A stretch of 64,000 nt of DNA, taken from a bacterium (GTDB lineage Bacteria; Verrucomicrobiota; Verrucomicrobiia; Limisphaerales; UBA11358). Under the pieces are notes generated by a model. The model had not been told where the DNA came from. It did no database searches and saw nothing but the letters and a program-made list of their open reading frames with translations. Numbering within the stretch: the first letter of the stretch is position 1; each line of letters begins with the position of its first letter. Positions 10,063 through 19,542 of the stretch are shown piece after piece. Both the position numbers and the translations under genes were made by a program. The stretch is from contig JAKAFL010000007.1 in the NCBI GenBank assembly GCA_021817945.1, positions 33,697-97,696 on the forward strand, written 5' to 3'.

Positions 10063-10533
10063 GAAGGGTTTTTAACTTTTGATCTTACCCTAACCATTTG
10101 ATTGCAAGTAAAATATGCAAAACTGTCTAAACGGCCCTTGTAGCCCGGTCTGCGGCATGGGATTTGACTTTTCCGAATGGGTTCTGCCTGTACAGCCTGG
10201 AATATCTGGCCGTGAAAACCAAGGCGGTATGGAAATATAAAAATTAAGAAAAACTTTGCATGCAGGCGCGATTCTAATGGGAGGCTTTGCGTGCCGTAGA
10301 ATACCTTTTAAAAGTTATTTGGAGACGGGAATGACCCGGTTTTGCACATCCAAGTGGGACCGGGGTGCGCCAAGGTTTCTGCAGGCTTCTTCGCAAGGCC
10401 AAAATCCCCAACTGCATAACCCTTTCTATTTTTCAGACAGGTTTTAATGCTGGCCTCTGGGGGCGGAATCCAATTTTTTAATTTTCGTTGGCCTGATTCC
10501 CTGCAATATCCACGTCTCAGAAATCCCAACTGG

Positions 10534-11598
10534 CTATGGGTCAGTTACAGGATTTGAATGGCTGGCGCCCGACTCCATGGAAATGTGGTGATCTGAAACC
10601 TTTGCATAAAAGTCTTCAAGCGTAAGTCGCACATCCAGACGGGTATAAACCCTGATTTTACGGCCCGCCGGGTTTTCCTGGTATCCGCCCCCATCATTTA
10701 TTTTTGGGGCGGACATCAATACATATTGGCTTGATGATGCATCTGGCTCCCATGGCGATTGCAATGCTGTCAGAAGAACCAATGGACTGTCTCCCAATAT
10801 GTAGGTCTCGCCGAGTGAGCCATTGGCTTTATTCCTGATTCGATCCAGGCTTGCCAAAAGAAAAGTTCCAAGGCTCCCTTGACCTGCGATTTTGGACCTC
10901 AATTCAGCGTACGAAACCAGAACCTGGCGGTAGGCGCTTCTTGGAACCTGCCATAGTGGAATATCGGAAACATTAAAAATGACCTTGGCCGCCTTCGGAT
11001 CAATTCCCAAATTATACTCCAATCTGGATTGTCCGGGAGGGGGGAGGCCCAATCCGGCATACTCACCACCCCCTATCCAGATGAGTTGCACCCTGTGGGC
11101 GATCCTGGGTTCCATCAAATAGGCGCTGGCTATGTCCGTTAACCCGGCGCCGCAGGCGATATAGAGTGGTTCGGTCGTGTCCGAACGCATGGCTTCGCGC
11201 ACGATCAATTTCGCTCCGTCGCTGGCTTCCGGGGTTTCCAAGTCTCGGAGCGGGGAATCCGCCCCCCTGCAAACAGTTTCCATTCTGTCAAGGCCCATGG
11301 ATTTTAATAAATTCGTCACCACCTCGCAGGAGTAGTCCGCAGTGCCGGGAGCACCGAAAAAGCCGTTTTTATAATTGATTGAGCCAATGATTCCGCGAAT
11401 ATCCATTGAGGGGGAAAGCAGATGATGAGCCAGGGCAAACAGTCCGTCGGGGTCCCCGCCAAAATCGTTGTCTATAATAAGGCGGGAACGAACAGCGACA
11501 TGGGTTTTGCTTGGAATGCTTTGTGCAAAAGCTGCAATGGGGACTAATGAATTAAAAAGCAGCCCGTTGAGAAAAAGGAATACAACCCATTTGATCAT
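10534..11598 (-). CDS. Secreted inosine/uridine-preferring nucleoside hydrolase-like protein
   Basis: The motif IIDNDFGGDPDGLFAL near the mature N-terminus is the calcium-binding aspartate cluster of the nucleoside hydrolase fold, here DND-x-GGDPD rather than the usual DTDxGxDDA. Hydrolases of this fold cleave N-ribosidic bonds; secreted Verrucomicrobial versions may act on other glycosides. The ATG at 11598 is preferred because MIKWVVFLFLNGLLF starts a signal peptide ending AAFAQ; another ATG lies nine codons upstream. Protein length is 354 residues. A second Asp/Asn-containing region, NLGIDPKAAKVIF, matches the family's conserved NxxxDPxAA motif. The neighbouring gene on the same strand, 156 bp upstream, encodes an acetylesterase. 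Substrate not determinable from the sequence. Confidence 0.75.
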   Translation of the reverse strand: MIKWVVFLFLNGLLFNSLVPIAAFAQSIPSKTHVAVRSRLIIDNDFGGDPDGLFALAHHLLSPSMDIRGIIGSINYKNGFFGAPGTADYSCEVVTNLLKSMGLDRMETVCRGADSPLRDLETPEASDGAKLIVREAMRSDTTEPLYIACGAGLTDIASAYLMEPRIAHRVQLIWIGGGEYAGLGLPPPGQSRLEYNLGIDPKAAKVIFNVSDIPLWQVPRSAYRQVLVSYAELRSKIAGQGSLGTFLLASLDRIRNKANGSLGETYILGDSPLVLLTALQSPWEPDASSSQYVLMSAPKINDGGGYQENPAGRKIRVYTRLDVRLTLEDFYAKVSDHHISMESGASHSNPVTDP

Positions 11599-11754
11599 CG
11601 CAATGGCTGGTGGCGGGTTTTGCATAAGAAACGCGTTTCTGATTGGGCGGGTTGTGTTTGGCTTATCTTTAAAGGCTTCAATTGGCCGTTGCCAAAAAAT
11701 AATTTGAAGGCGTGATGCTCCCTGTTTTCCATGTTCAAATGAGGGCCGGAGGCC

Positions 11755-12498
11755 TCAGGGATGTTTCAGGTAAGGCCGCAAGGCTGGGTCTGCCTCGGGT
11801 AATTCCTGCATCACCAGTTGCGCCATGGCCTTTGCGCCACGGCCATTAAAATGAGTTGAATCGCCGGGCTTGTTGGCCATTTCCAGACTCCTTTTCGGTC
11901 CCAGCGCCTGCACCATTTTAAAACTTGAGGCATGCAGGTCAATGACCGGGACATGGTCTTGCGTCCCCACCGCCAGCATGGCTTTGGCATATGGCTCAAG
12001 CGCGTCTTTTAATTGCCCATCCGTGCTGAATGTTCGGCGCACCATGGGGGTTACAAGTATGGGCACAGCCCCGGCAGCCCGCGATTCGCTGATGTACTGG
12101 TGAAGGTAGGTCTGGTAATCCGTGGCGGCATCAGTCGCTTCAGGTTTCCCTGGCGCATGGGAATCGTTATGCCCAAATTGAATCAATACCACGTCGGGAT
12201 GCTCTGCCAGCGCCTTTTTCCAAAGTCCCTCGCGTATGAATGTCTTGGTGCTTCTTCCTGATCGAGCCAGGTTGATCACCTGAACATGGTCGTCGAAATA
12301 TCCCTGGATGAATTGACCCCAACCCCGCTGGGCCCCGTTCGTGGGATAATTGCACACGGTGGAATCACCTATGATGACCAATCGCAGGGGATGTCCCGTT
12401 TGTACCGTTTGTTCTGTTTCCAAACCCAACGCGGACATCACAAAAAAAATCAAAAATGGACAAACAATCGCAATCCGTCTCCAACTGGCATTTTTCAT
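11755..12498 (-). CDS. Secreted rhamnogalacturonan acetylesterase-type SGNH hydrolase
   Basis: GDSL/SGNH esterase, CE12-like. Block I is IIGDSTVCNYP (Ser nucleophile), block III is FGHNDSH (Asn), and the catalytic Asp/His pair is in GDSTHFNGRG. It is expected to remove acetyl groups from rhamnogalacturonan or a related polysaccharide outside the cytoplasm. A signal peptide starts at the ATG at 12498 (MKNASWRRIAIVCPFLIFF). A ribosome binding site TAAGGA lies about 11 bases upstream, which decides this start over the open frame reaching 12738. Length 247 residues, normal for the family. It fits the pectin theme with the lyase-like protein at 1-4740 and the tagaturonate epimerase at 60885. Confidence 0.85.
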   Translation of the reverse strand: MKNASWRRIAIVCPFLIFFVMSALGLETEQTVQTGHPLRLVIIGDSTVCNYPTNGAQRGWGQFIQGYFDDHVQVINLARSGRSTKTFIREGLWKKALAEHPDVVLIQFGHNDSHAPGKPEATDAATDYQTYLHQYISESRAAGAVPILVTPMVRRTFSTDGQLKDALEPYAKAMLAVGTQDHVPVIDLHASSFKMVQALGPKRSLEMANKPGDSTHFNGRGAKAMAQLVMQELPEADPALRPYLKHP

Positions 12499-12840
12499 CA
12501 AACAAGAGTCCTTACAATTTGGTTTTGAGGCAATGTTTTTAATCATTGCAAGCTTTGGTCTTTTCCTGGCCGGGTTGGCTTGATTAAGGCAAATAGGTGC
12601 CCATGTCACCGCGGTCAAAGTGCAGTCCGGATTTTGCAAATATTGTCCTTCGGAAATGAAAATTGGGTTGCTTGAATTCATCAGCGCACTTTGTGCCGGC
12701 TCATAAAAACCGTGTAAACCTTGGCTGCCGGGCCGCATTTGGATCTCCTCTCCTACCGGGATAAAATAAAAGAAATGAAATCCCTCCCCAGGCCTGGGGG
12801 TCTTCGGTGGATGGGAAAATGTTAGTTGATAAAGGGTTAT

Positions 12841-12869
12841 GATATAAATAGGAAATGCTTATTTATATC
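12841..12869. promoter_or_regulatory. Perfect 10-bp inverted repeat, possible operator
   Basis: GATATAAATA and TATTTATATC are exact reverse complements separated by 9 bp. The palindrome ends at the base just before the -35 box at 12870. Its position suggests an operator for the giant secreted protein; the AT-rich arms have no poly-T tail, so a terminator is less likely. Confidence 0.5.
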
Positions 12870-12898
12870 TTGAAATGTCCGGCGCCTTTTGCTAGAAT
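12870..12898 (+). promoter_or_regulatory. Putative sigma-70 promoter of the 2058-residue secreted protein
   Basis: TTGAAA (12870-12875), 17-bp spacer, TAGAAT (12893-12898). Transcription would start near 12905, leaving a ~150-base leader that holds a small hairpin TGTCCG-ATG-CGGACA near 12933-12947. A ribosome binding site TTAGGA lies 8 bases before the ATG at 13058. Confidence 0.55.
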
Positions 12899-13057
12899 GG
12901 ACAGTATTCAGTACTCAGATTGGCGAACCGGATGTCCGATGCGGACACAATGTTTACGGCCGTGGCAGGGGATGGCGTTCAGAAGTGGAAACCCCGGATT
13001 CCTCGCGCTACGTCAGAATTCGGGGCACCTCTTTGAAAAAATCCATTAGGACAAAAT

Positions 13058-16000
13058 ATGAGGAACCAAAAATATCTCTTCGTTGTCGGACTTTTTCTGG
13101 TTTTTTCCATAAAGGCATATTCGCAAAATATTTTCATAGGCACCAATAGTCCGGGCCAGGAAACAAATTTCAGCTTTTCCATTTCGTCCGCGGCGACCAA
13201 TTTCTCCCTGGTCCTGTCAAACAATGCCACTGCCTATTCCTTTTTGTTGTTGAAAGCGGGCGGCACACCCACGGATTCCAATTTCGACTATGCCTCCGAG
13301 TTGGTCGGCCAAACCAACCAGATTAACCTGGAAATTCCTGAATGTGTTCCTGGCACCTATGGGTTGCTGGTGTCAACCCCAGCCGGTTCCGGTAGGCAGG
13401 CTTTTAATTTTGAGCTGAATACAAACGTGGCGGGTTTGCGTTCGGCGGCAAGCCCCGTTTCCAAGCCGCTCGTCTTTACGACCACCGGGACTCTCACAAA
13501 CACCGGATCAGGAGCATGGCAGTATTTTCAGGTTTATTTTCCTTCCAACCTGCCTACCGGTTGGAGGGTGGTTTTGAGTTCCACCAATGTGGCCACGCCA
13601 GGTCTTTACATCAGGCGCGGACAACTGCCCAACGCTGGGTCCTATGACAAGGCGGTGGGGCCGGGTGCGCCAGTTGACACAATCATCTTTACCAGCACTG
13701 AGGCGACAAATTCCACCTACTTCGTCGGTGTTTACCTGCCCGGGGGAACCTCCAGCGTCGCTTCCTACACCTTAAGTGCGGAACTCGCCTCCATCACCAC
13801 GCTGACCTGGGACCCCGGCACCACGGAAGCCGGCACCCAGGTTTTTGCCAACCAAAGCCAGTCCGGCGGGGATTATTATTTTTCGATCACCACCGCCAAT
13901 ACCATGGACCTTGTCTGGAGAACGGCGCTGAATGTTTTCAGCAACGAAGCCGATTTGTACATGTCCCAGGGTTCCCTGCCTTCCACCACCTCCTACTCCT
14001 ACTCGTCCACACGTGTGGGTTCTGACGGTTTTGTCCTGGCACAAGGGCCTCAATTTCAGCCGGGTCAAAATTGGTTCATTCTCGTTCACGCCACCCCTGG
14101 AGCCAAATGGAACCTGGTTACCGGCGAGGCTTACGTCCAGCAATTGCCAAATCTGGCTTCCGATGGCAGCAGTGGTGCCACCGCCACAATGGGCGCTGAA
14201 GGGATGTACTACTTCAAAACCACCATTTCCAGCAACACACTGGCTTGGAGGCTTTGGTTGAATGGCTTGCCCAATCTGATTTATGTCAGGCAAATGGCGG
14301 CCCCGGACCCGTACGGAACCTCAACCTATGACCTGGTGCAACCCGGTCAAATGCTGGTTGTGCCCACCTACCTCAATGTCGGCAATCAATATTTTGTGGG
14401 AGTGTCTGGAAATCCCGGACTGGTTTTTTCTTTGGATTCCCGCCAGCAAGCTGTCACTCCCATGTCCTTTGGTTCAATTTCAAATCTCACCGTCACGGGT
14501 TATGGCTACACCACGTATGTGGTCCAAGTGCCCGTCCAGCAGATTGCATGGCAGGTAAATGTCGTCCCACTCTCCGGTAGCGCCAGCGTCGCGGTCCGAC
14601 GGGACAATGTCCCCAATGAATTTGTCAACGACGCCTTTTCTGAGCCTCCGTCAGGAGTGGATTCCAGCGTGGCCCTCGTTCCACCCACCCTTAGCAACGG
14701 AACCTTCTACCTGACGGTTTACGGAACAGGTCCCTACACGGTCAATGTGTTCAACGGCCAGCCTGTCATTACCCCGGTTCACTATGTGTTTCAAGTGACG
14801 AATGATATCCCAAACCAGGTCGGCTGGCGCTATTATACCTTGACCAACACCGCCGATCAGTTGGGATCACTTGGCTGGGAACTGGACTTATCCAATCAAC
14901 CGCCAGGCGCGGAGATTGCCATTCGCCGAAACGCAGTTCCAGGTGAGTGGAATTATCGAAACAATCCCTTTGATTCCTATTCCTCTTCTTCTCTTGGCTA
15001 CGTGGATTTATCGAGCACACTTGGATTCCTTCAACAACCGAACCATCCTGCTGATGTGTGGTACATTGGTGTTTATTCGCCCGGCGCGGCGCTTGGAAAA
15101 TTTTCCCTGGACGGCATTCAATTAACCGGCCCCGCCACGGCATTTGACAGTTCTTCCGGAACTTTCAGCGTCATAAACCAGCCGGTCGGCAAATTTGATT
15201 ATTTTTCAGTGACGGTGCCGCCGGATGCGTTGGGATGGGATTTGCGGCTAACGAACGTGACCGGGAATCCGCAAATGTTCATCTGCTTGCAGCAATTGCC
15301 GCCTGGGAATGGCTATGGGTGGACTCCGGGCTACATGGCGGTGTGGCCGAATGATTACGACTGGGTGGTGGGGTATGACTGGACAGGGGAATATTATAAC
15401 TTTGGAAATCAGGTCTCTTATGGTCAGGTATGGGCGGATGGCATGGGGAATCCGCTTGTGGCGGGCACGTATTATGTGGGGGTGTACAACTACACGGGGT
15501 CCACTCCCCTGAGCTACACGGTGCTGAGCCATGGGATTGGTGGGAGCTACAGCATACCTGTCAACACCATGGACTTCAGCAACGGTGTGGCATCGGTGAC
15601 TTCGCTTGGGCCGAGGCAGGCGGCCTACTACAAGGTGGTTGTGCCCACCAACGAGCCAAGCTGGAGAGTCGAGCTGGATACGAATATGGGAAATGCATTA
15701 TTGGAGGTGCAGCTTAATTCGATACCTGATTCTGAGCCGTACAATTCTGCTCCTTATCATTTGTCGGGCGGGCGGGTCATGAACAGGGTGGGCGACCAGC
15801 AGTACTTGATGATGCCTGCGGCTGGGCAGAGCAATATTGTGGCGGGGGCCTATTATTTTGCGGTGGTGAGCGAGGGTGTGAACCCGGTGAGTTCGACGAT
15901 AGGGAGCAACACAACGAGTTGCACACTGATCAGTGCCGGGCCGATTGTCGAGACGAACCTTGGGGTGGTGGACCCGACCGGGGTGACGGATTTGGTGGTG

Positions 16001-19000
16001 ACGAATGCGCGAAGTCTCGCCGGTCAATTTGGAGTTTACTCGTTTACGGTGCCTGCAAACACGCTTGCGTTGGAGGTGTATTTGACCAATACGACAGGGA
16101 GTCCGAACATGGAATTGAGGGCGGACAGCCAGTTGCCCGGGGGTTCGGATGGGTATGGCTGGGATGGCGGGGCAGGTGGCCAGTGGAGCAGTGGGACGTT
16201 GATCAATATAGCCAGCCCTGCGGCCACGAATTACACGCTGATGGTGCAGGCGCAGCAGGGTGGAGGCGATGCGAGCTACGTGGTGCATGTGCATGCGATT
16301 GGGCCGCTGGCAGTGGCTTTTGACAACGGGGCTGCGACGGTGACCAATCAGGCGGACAATGTGTGGCAGTATTTTACGGTGACAGTGCCGCCGGATGCCC
16401 TGGGATGGGATTTGCGGCTCACGAACGTAACCGGGAATCCGCAAATGTTTATTTGCTTGAGCAACCCGCCGCCTGGGAATGGCTATGGATGGACTCCGGG
16501 CTACATGGCGGTGTGGCCGAATGATTACGACTGGGGTGTGGGGTTTGACTGGACAGGGGAATATTATAACTTTGGAAATCAGGTCTCTTATGGTCAGGTA
16601 TGGGCGGATGGCATGGGGAATCCGCTTGTGGCGGGCACGTATTATGTGGGGGTGTACAACTACACGGGGTCCACTCCCCTGAGCTACACGGTGCTGAGCC
16701 ATGGGATTGGTGGGAGCTACAGCATACCTGTCAACACCATGGACTTCAGCAACGGTGTGGCATCGGTGACTTCGCTTGGGCCGAGGCAGGCGGCCTACTA
16801 CAAGGTGGTTGTGCCCACCAACGAGGTGAGTTGGATGGTTGGGATCTCCAACATTACCGGTGAATCCATGATGCTGATTCAGCGCGGTGCGCTGCCTGAT
16901 TCTGAGTCGTACAATTCAGCTTCTTATTATTTGTCCGGCGGGAGGGTCATGCAAAAAGCTGGTAACGAGCAGTACTTGCTGCTTCCGACATCCGGTTCCA
17001 GTAACGTTGTGTCTGGAACCTACTATATCGCCGTGGTCAGCCAGGGAATGAACCCGGGTAGTTCCGTCATCGGGACGAATTTTTCCGGGTTCACCCTTTT
17101 CAGCCAGGGTTCCGAGGATGTGACAAATTTTGGAGCAATCGGGCCGGCGGATTTGTTGCAAACGAACTCCATTCAGGGAGGGCAGAATGTGTTGGACCAG
17201 TTTTCCATCAATCCTGGAACACAGGCCGTTGAGGTCCGCCTGGACAATGTGACAGGATATCCATACATGACACTCAATACAGGCTCCAACGTGGTGGCGC
17301 CTTATTTTAGCTACGGATATGATGGCGGGGTGGGCGCAGCCTGGAGTTCCCCCACCTTGATCACGTTGCCAAATCCTGTGGCAACAAATTATTCCCTCAC
17401 GATTCAGGCGGGGCAGGGAAATAGCTTGATCCCCGACGCTGACTTTACAGTGCACATTCGAAATATGCCTGTGCCACCACTGGCTTTTGATCCAAGCCTG
17501 AATAGCGGTGGTTTTTCAAATGTTGCCAATGGAACCTTATTGAGCGGCCAGAGCGCCTATTATCAGGTTGCCATTCCGTCTATTTTAAACGGGCAGGCGG
17601 TGATCGGCTGGAAATTGAGCGTCACCCAGACCTCGGGAACAGCCAATATTCGCGTCCGTCCCGGGGCCTTACCGGATAATCCTTATGACGGAACTTCGCC
17701 GTTTCATACGAGTCAGGCCATCATCGTTCCCTCCTATCTTACACCTGGGACATGGTATGTGGAGGTCCAAGGCTCGGGTATCACTTCCTACACTTTAACG
17801 AGTTCCGCCCTTCAACTTGCCCGCCCTCCCTGGATCATGCCTGCAGTGGGCGCTTCAGTCACCACCACGGGGCTGCCTTCGTCAGGGCCGCTTTTTGCGG
17901 ACACGGGTGTGGATACGAATGGCCTGCCGCTCACGGGCACGCAAAACGACCAGGGACTGGACCTGGCCCAGGGCCAGTTTGATTACTATGCCATTGTGGT
18001 CCCTGCCGGCAATTCGGGCATCCTCAGGACACGCCTCGATGCCATCAGCGGCAATCCCAATCTTTACATCCGCGCAGGGGCCGCGCCCACCTTGAGCCAT
18101 TATTTGTCTGGGTCTTATGGACCAACTCTTTACGATCGCTCCTTGAGCGCCAGCGGCGGCAGCGAATATGGCAACTGGGTGCCTTTGGATGGGCGTTTTG
18201 AAACCGGTCTCACCAGTGGGATATGGTACCTGGCAGTGCAAGCCAGTGGAAATTCCAATGTCCGCTACCGATTGCGGATGGATACCGGCATGATCACCAA
18301 CCTCTCATTGAATGATGGTATGGCGACCAACCAGCAGATGGTCGCTGGTGATTGGCTTTATTATGCGTTTCAAATCCCTACCAATGCCCCGGTGAATTGG
18401 AATGTGACATTCAACGTTCAATTGGGAAGTGTGGTCATGTATGTGCGTGACCGTGTCCCGCCCGGCCAGGCCACCACCGTGACGGACTATCGTGATTGGA
18501 GCAGCGACAATAAAAACCACGGGCCCTATTTGTCCTTTGGCTCGCCAGGAACTTATACCTTGAACTGTCCCCCCATCCGACCTGGATTTACGTATTATCT
18601 CGGATTCAGGGCCGTTAATGATTCAACCTTTTCCATCAGTGCCAATACCAACGGCGGCTATATTAATTACACCAACACCATTCCTTTTTATGGCGGCTAC
18701 TTCTCGAACACCATCCCTGGCGGAGGTTTGTTGAAATTCCGCGTGGATGTTCCAGATAATGCGGACCGGTGGCTCAGTTATTCCACCAATTCAAGCGCCG
18801 TTTGGTTGTACCTGGACCAGGGCAGCGCCCCGACCATGACCACGGCTGATGATTGGTACGCCGTTAATTATGGCGACACCGTTTTGAACGAATACCTTCA
18901 AACTCCCGGATATTGGCCCTGGCAGGCTGGCTATTCCTACTTTTTGGCCGTGACCAACTCCTCCACTTCACCCCAATCCTTCATCTTTGTGATGAATGGT

Positions 19001-19234
19001 GAGGGACCCGGATCAGGGCCTTTCGGGTTTTCAGGGGTGGCCCATCAACCCAATGGAAATATTTTGCTCACCATGAGCCTCGTTCCCGGCCAAAATTATG
19101 TGCTGCAAAGCTCCACCAACCTTGTCAATTGGACTTCCTTGGGAAGTTATTCGCCGGCTGTCCTGATCACCAACGTCCTTTCAATCAATCCCATCGGCGT
19201 TGCAGACCAGTTTTTCCGCCTGATGCAGCAGTGA
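13058..19234 (+). CDS. Giant secreted repeat protein with pre-peptidase-C-like modules
   Basis: 2058 residues. The signal peptide MRNQKYLFVVGLFLVFSIKA ends near YSQ. The rest is a string of ~120-190-residue beta-sandwich modules with recurring patterns such as YYFKT, WRVVL, YIRRGQLP, GTYYVGVYN and TNYTLMV, resembling bacterial pre-peptidase C-terminal (PPC) domains. There is no catalytic domain that can be recognised. The C-terminal ~65 residues (GQNYVLQSSTNLVNWTSLG ... FFRLMQQ) resemble the C-terminal module of the protein at 1-4740 and may be a shared surface or sorting module. Residues about 718-866 and 1108-1256 are almost identical. It probably works as a cell-surface adhesin or matrix protein, which is inference from architecture. 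It is transcribed alone. Confidence 0.85.
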   Translation: MRNQKYLFVVGLFLVFSIKAYSQNIFIGTNSPGQETNFSFSISSAATNFSLVLSNNATAYSFLLLKAGGTPTDSNFDYASELVGQTNQINLEIPECVPGTYGLLVSTPAGSGRQAFNFELNTNVAGLRSAASPVSKPLVFTTTGTLTNTGSGAWQYFQVYFPSNLPTGWRVVLSSTNVATPGLYIRRGQLPNAGSYDKAVGPGAPVDTIIFTSTEATNSTYFVGVYLPGGTSSVASYTLSAELASITTLTWDPGTTEAGTQVFANQSQSGGDYYFSITTANTMDLVWRTALNVFSNEADLYMSQGSLPSTTSYSYSSTRVGSDGFVLAQGPQFQPGQNWFILVHATPGAKWNLVTGEAYVQQLPNLASDGSSGATATMGAEGMYYFKTTISSNTLAWRLWLNGLPNLIYVRQMAAPDPYGTSTYDLVQPGQMLVVPTYLNVGNQYFVGVSGNPGLVFSLDSRQQAVTPMSFGSISNLTVTGYGYTTYVVQVPVQQIAWQVNVVPLSGSASVAVRRDNVPNEFVNDAFSEPPSGVDSSVALVPPTLSNGTFYLTVYGTGPYTVNVFNGQPVITPVHYVFQVTNDIPNQVGWRYYTLTNTADQLGSLGWELDLSNQPPGAEIAIRRNAVPGEWNYRNNPFDSYSSSSLGYVDLSSTLGFLQQPNHPADVWYIGVYSPGAALGKFSLDGIQLTGPATAFDSSSGTFSVINQPVGKFDYFSVTVPPDALGWDLRLTNVTGNPQMFICLQQLPPGNGYGWTPGYMAVWPNDYDWVVGYDWTGEYYNFGNQVSYGQVWADGMGNPLVAGTYYVGVYNYTGSTPLSYTVLSHGIGGSYSIPVNTMDFSNGVASVTSLGPRQAAYYKVVVPTNEPSWRVELDTNMGNALLEVQLNSIPDSEPYNSAPYHLSGGRVMNRVGDQQYLMMPAAGQSNIVAGAYYFAVVSEGVNPVSSTIGSNTTSCTLISAGPIVETNLGVVDPTGVTDLVVTNARSLAGQFGVYSFTVPANTLALEVYLTNTTGSPNMELRADSQLPGGSDGYGWDGGAGGQWSSGTLINIASPAATNYTLMVQAQQGGGDASYVVHVHAIGPLAVAFDNGAATVTNQADNVWQYFTVTVPPDALGWDLRLTNVTGNPQMFICLSNPPPGNGYGWTPGYMAVWPNDYDWGVGFDWTGEYYNFGNQVSYGQVWADGMGNPLVAGTYYVGVYNYTGSTPLSYTVLSHGIGGSYSIPVNTMDFSNGVASVTSLGPRQAAYYKVVVPTNEVSWMVGISNITGESMMLIQRGALPDSESYNSASYYLSGGRVMQKAGNEQYLLLPTSGSSNVVSGTYYIAVVSQGMNPGSSVIGTNFSGFTLFSQGSEDVTNFGAIGPADLLQTNSIQGGQNVLDQFSINPGTQAVEVRLDNVTGYPYMTLNTGSNVVAPYFSYGYDGGVGAAWSSPTLITLPNPVATNYSLTIQAGQGNSLIPDADFTVHIRNMPVPPLAFDPSLNSGGFSNVANGTLLSGQSAYYQVAIPSILNGQAVIGWKLSVTQTSGTANIRVRPGALPDNPYDGTSPFHTSQAIIVPSYLTPGTWYVEVQGSGITSYTLTSSALQLARPPWIMPAVGASVTTTGLPSSGPLFADTGVDTNGLPLTGTQNDQGLDLAQGQFDYYAIVVPAGNSGILRTRLDAISGNPNLYIRAGAAPTLSHYLSGSYGPTLYDRSLSASGGSEYGNWVPLDGRFETGLTSGIWYLAVQASGNSNVRYRLRMDTGMITNLSLNDGMATNQQMVAGDWLYYAFQIPTNAPVNWNVTFNVQLGSVVMYVRDRVPPGQATTVTDYRDWSSDNKNHGPYLSFGSPGTYTLNCPPIRPGFTYYLGFRAVNDSTFSISANTNGGYINYTNTIPFYGGYFSNTIPGGGLLKFRVDVPDNADRWLSYSTNSSAVWLYLDQGSAPTMTTADDWYAVNYGDTVLNEYLQTPGYWPWQAGYSYFLAVTNSSTSPQSFIFVMNGEGPGSGPFGFSGVAHQPNGNILLTMSLVPGQNYVLQSSTNLVNWTSLGSYSPAVLITNVLSINPIGVADQFFRLMQQ
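15209..15655 (+). repeat. Internal duplication in giant protein gene, copy A
   Basis: Matches 16379-16825 at a constant offset of 1170 bp (390 codons). The last 279 bp (15377-15655) appear identical. The 5' part differs at a handful of positions. The encoded pattern includes PPDALGWDLRLTNVTGNPQ. Confidence 0.9.
16379..16825 (+). repeat. Internal duplication in giant protein gene, copy B
   Basis: Second copy of the block at 15209-15655. Identity ends abruptly after GTGCCCACCAACGAG, where the two modules continue with different sequence. This suggests recent duplication or gene conversion. Confidence 0.9.
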
Positions 19235-19542
19235 TTGGTGTTCCTGGGCAACTTGGCGTGAATGAGCCATCGCGAAGCGGATGAGCCTTGTGAGACGGGA
19301 GCGTTTAGGGCGGGACCGTGTAAACCGGTCGGGTCAGCGGGTCGGCAATCTCTCGGCCCAAAAATCATGCTGTCTCGATGGAAAGAGGCTCCCAATATAA
19401 AAAGGGTTGCGGGCGCGGAGCGGTCGCACTGGGATAACAAACGATCTGCCTATTCGGTCTCCAACCCAGAGGGACGTCGCATTTAAACGCTGCGCTTCTG
19501 CAAATATCCCCAGGCTGTGGCGCTTCCGATGCTTTATGCGGA

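Noticed and set aside
10063..10533. Possible small RNA or riboswitch in the gap before the nucleoside-hydrolase-like gene's 3' end
   Set aside because: No conserved RNA structure or terminator was recognised; only AT-rich unstructured sequence was seen.
15698..16702. 334-codon minus-strand frame opposite the giant secreted gene
   Set aside because: Contains a repeated His/Arg-rich pattern that simply mirrors the duplicated block on the plus strand; no independent support.
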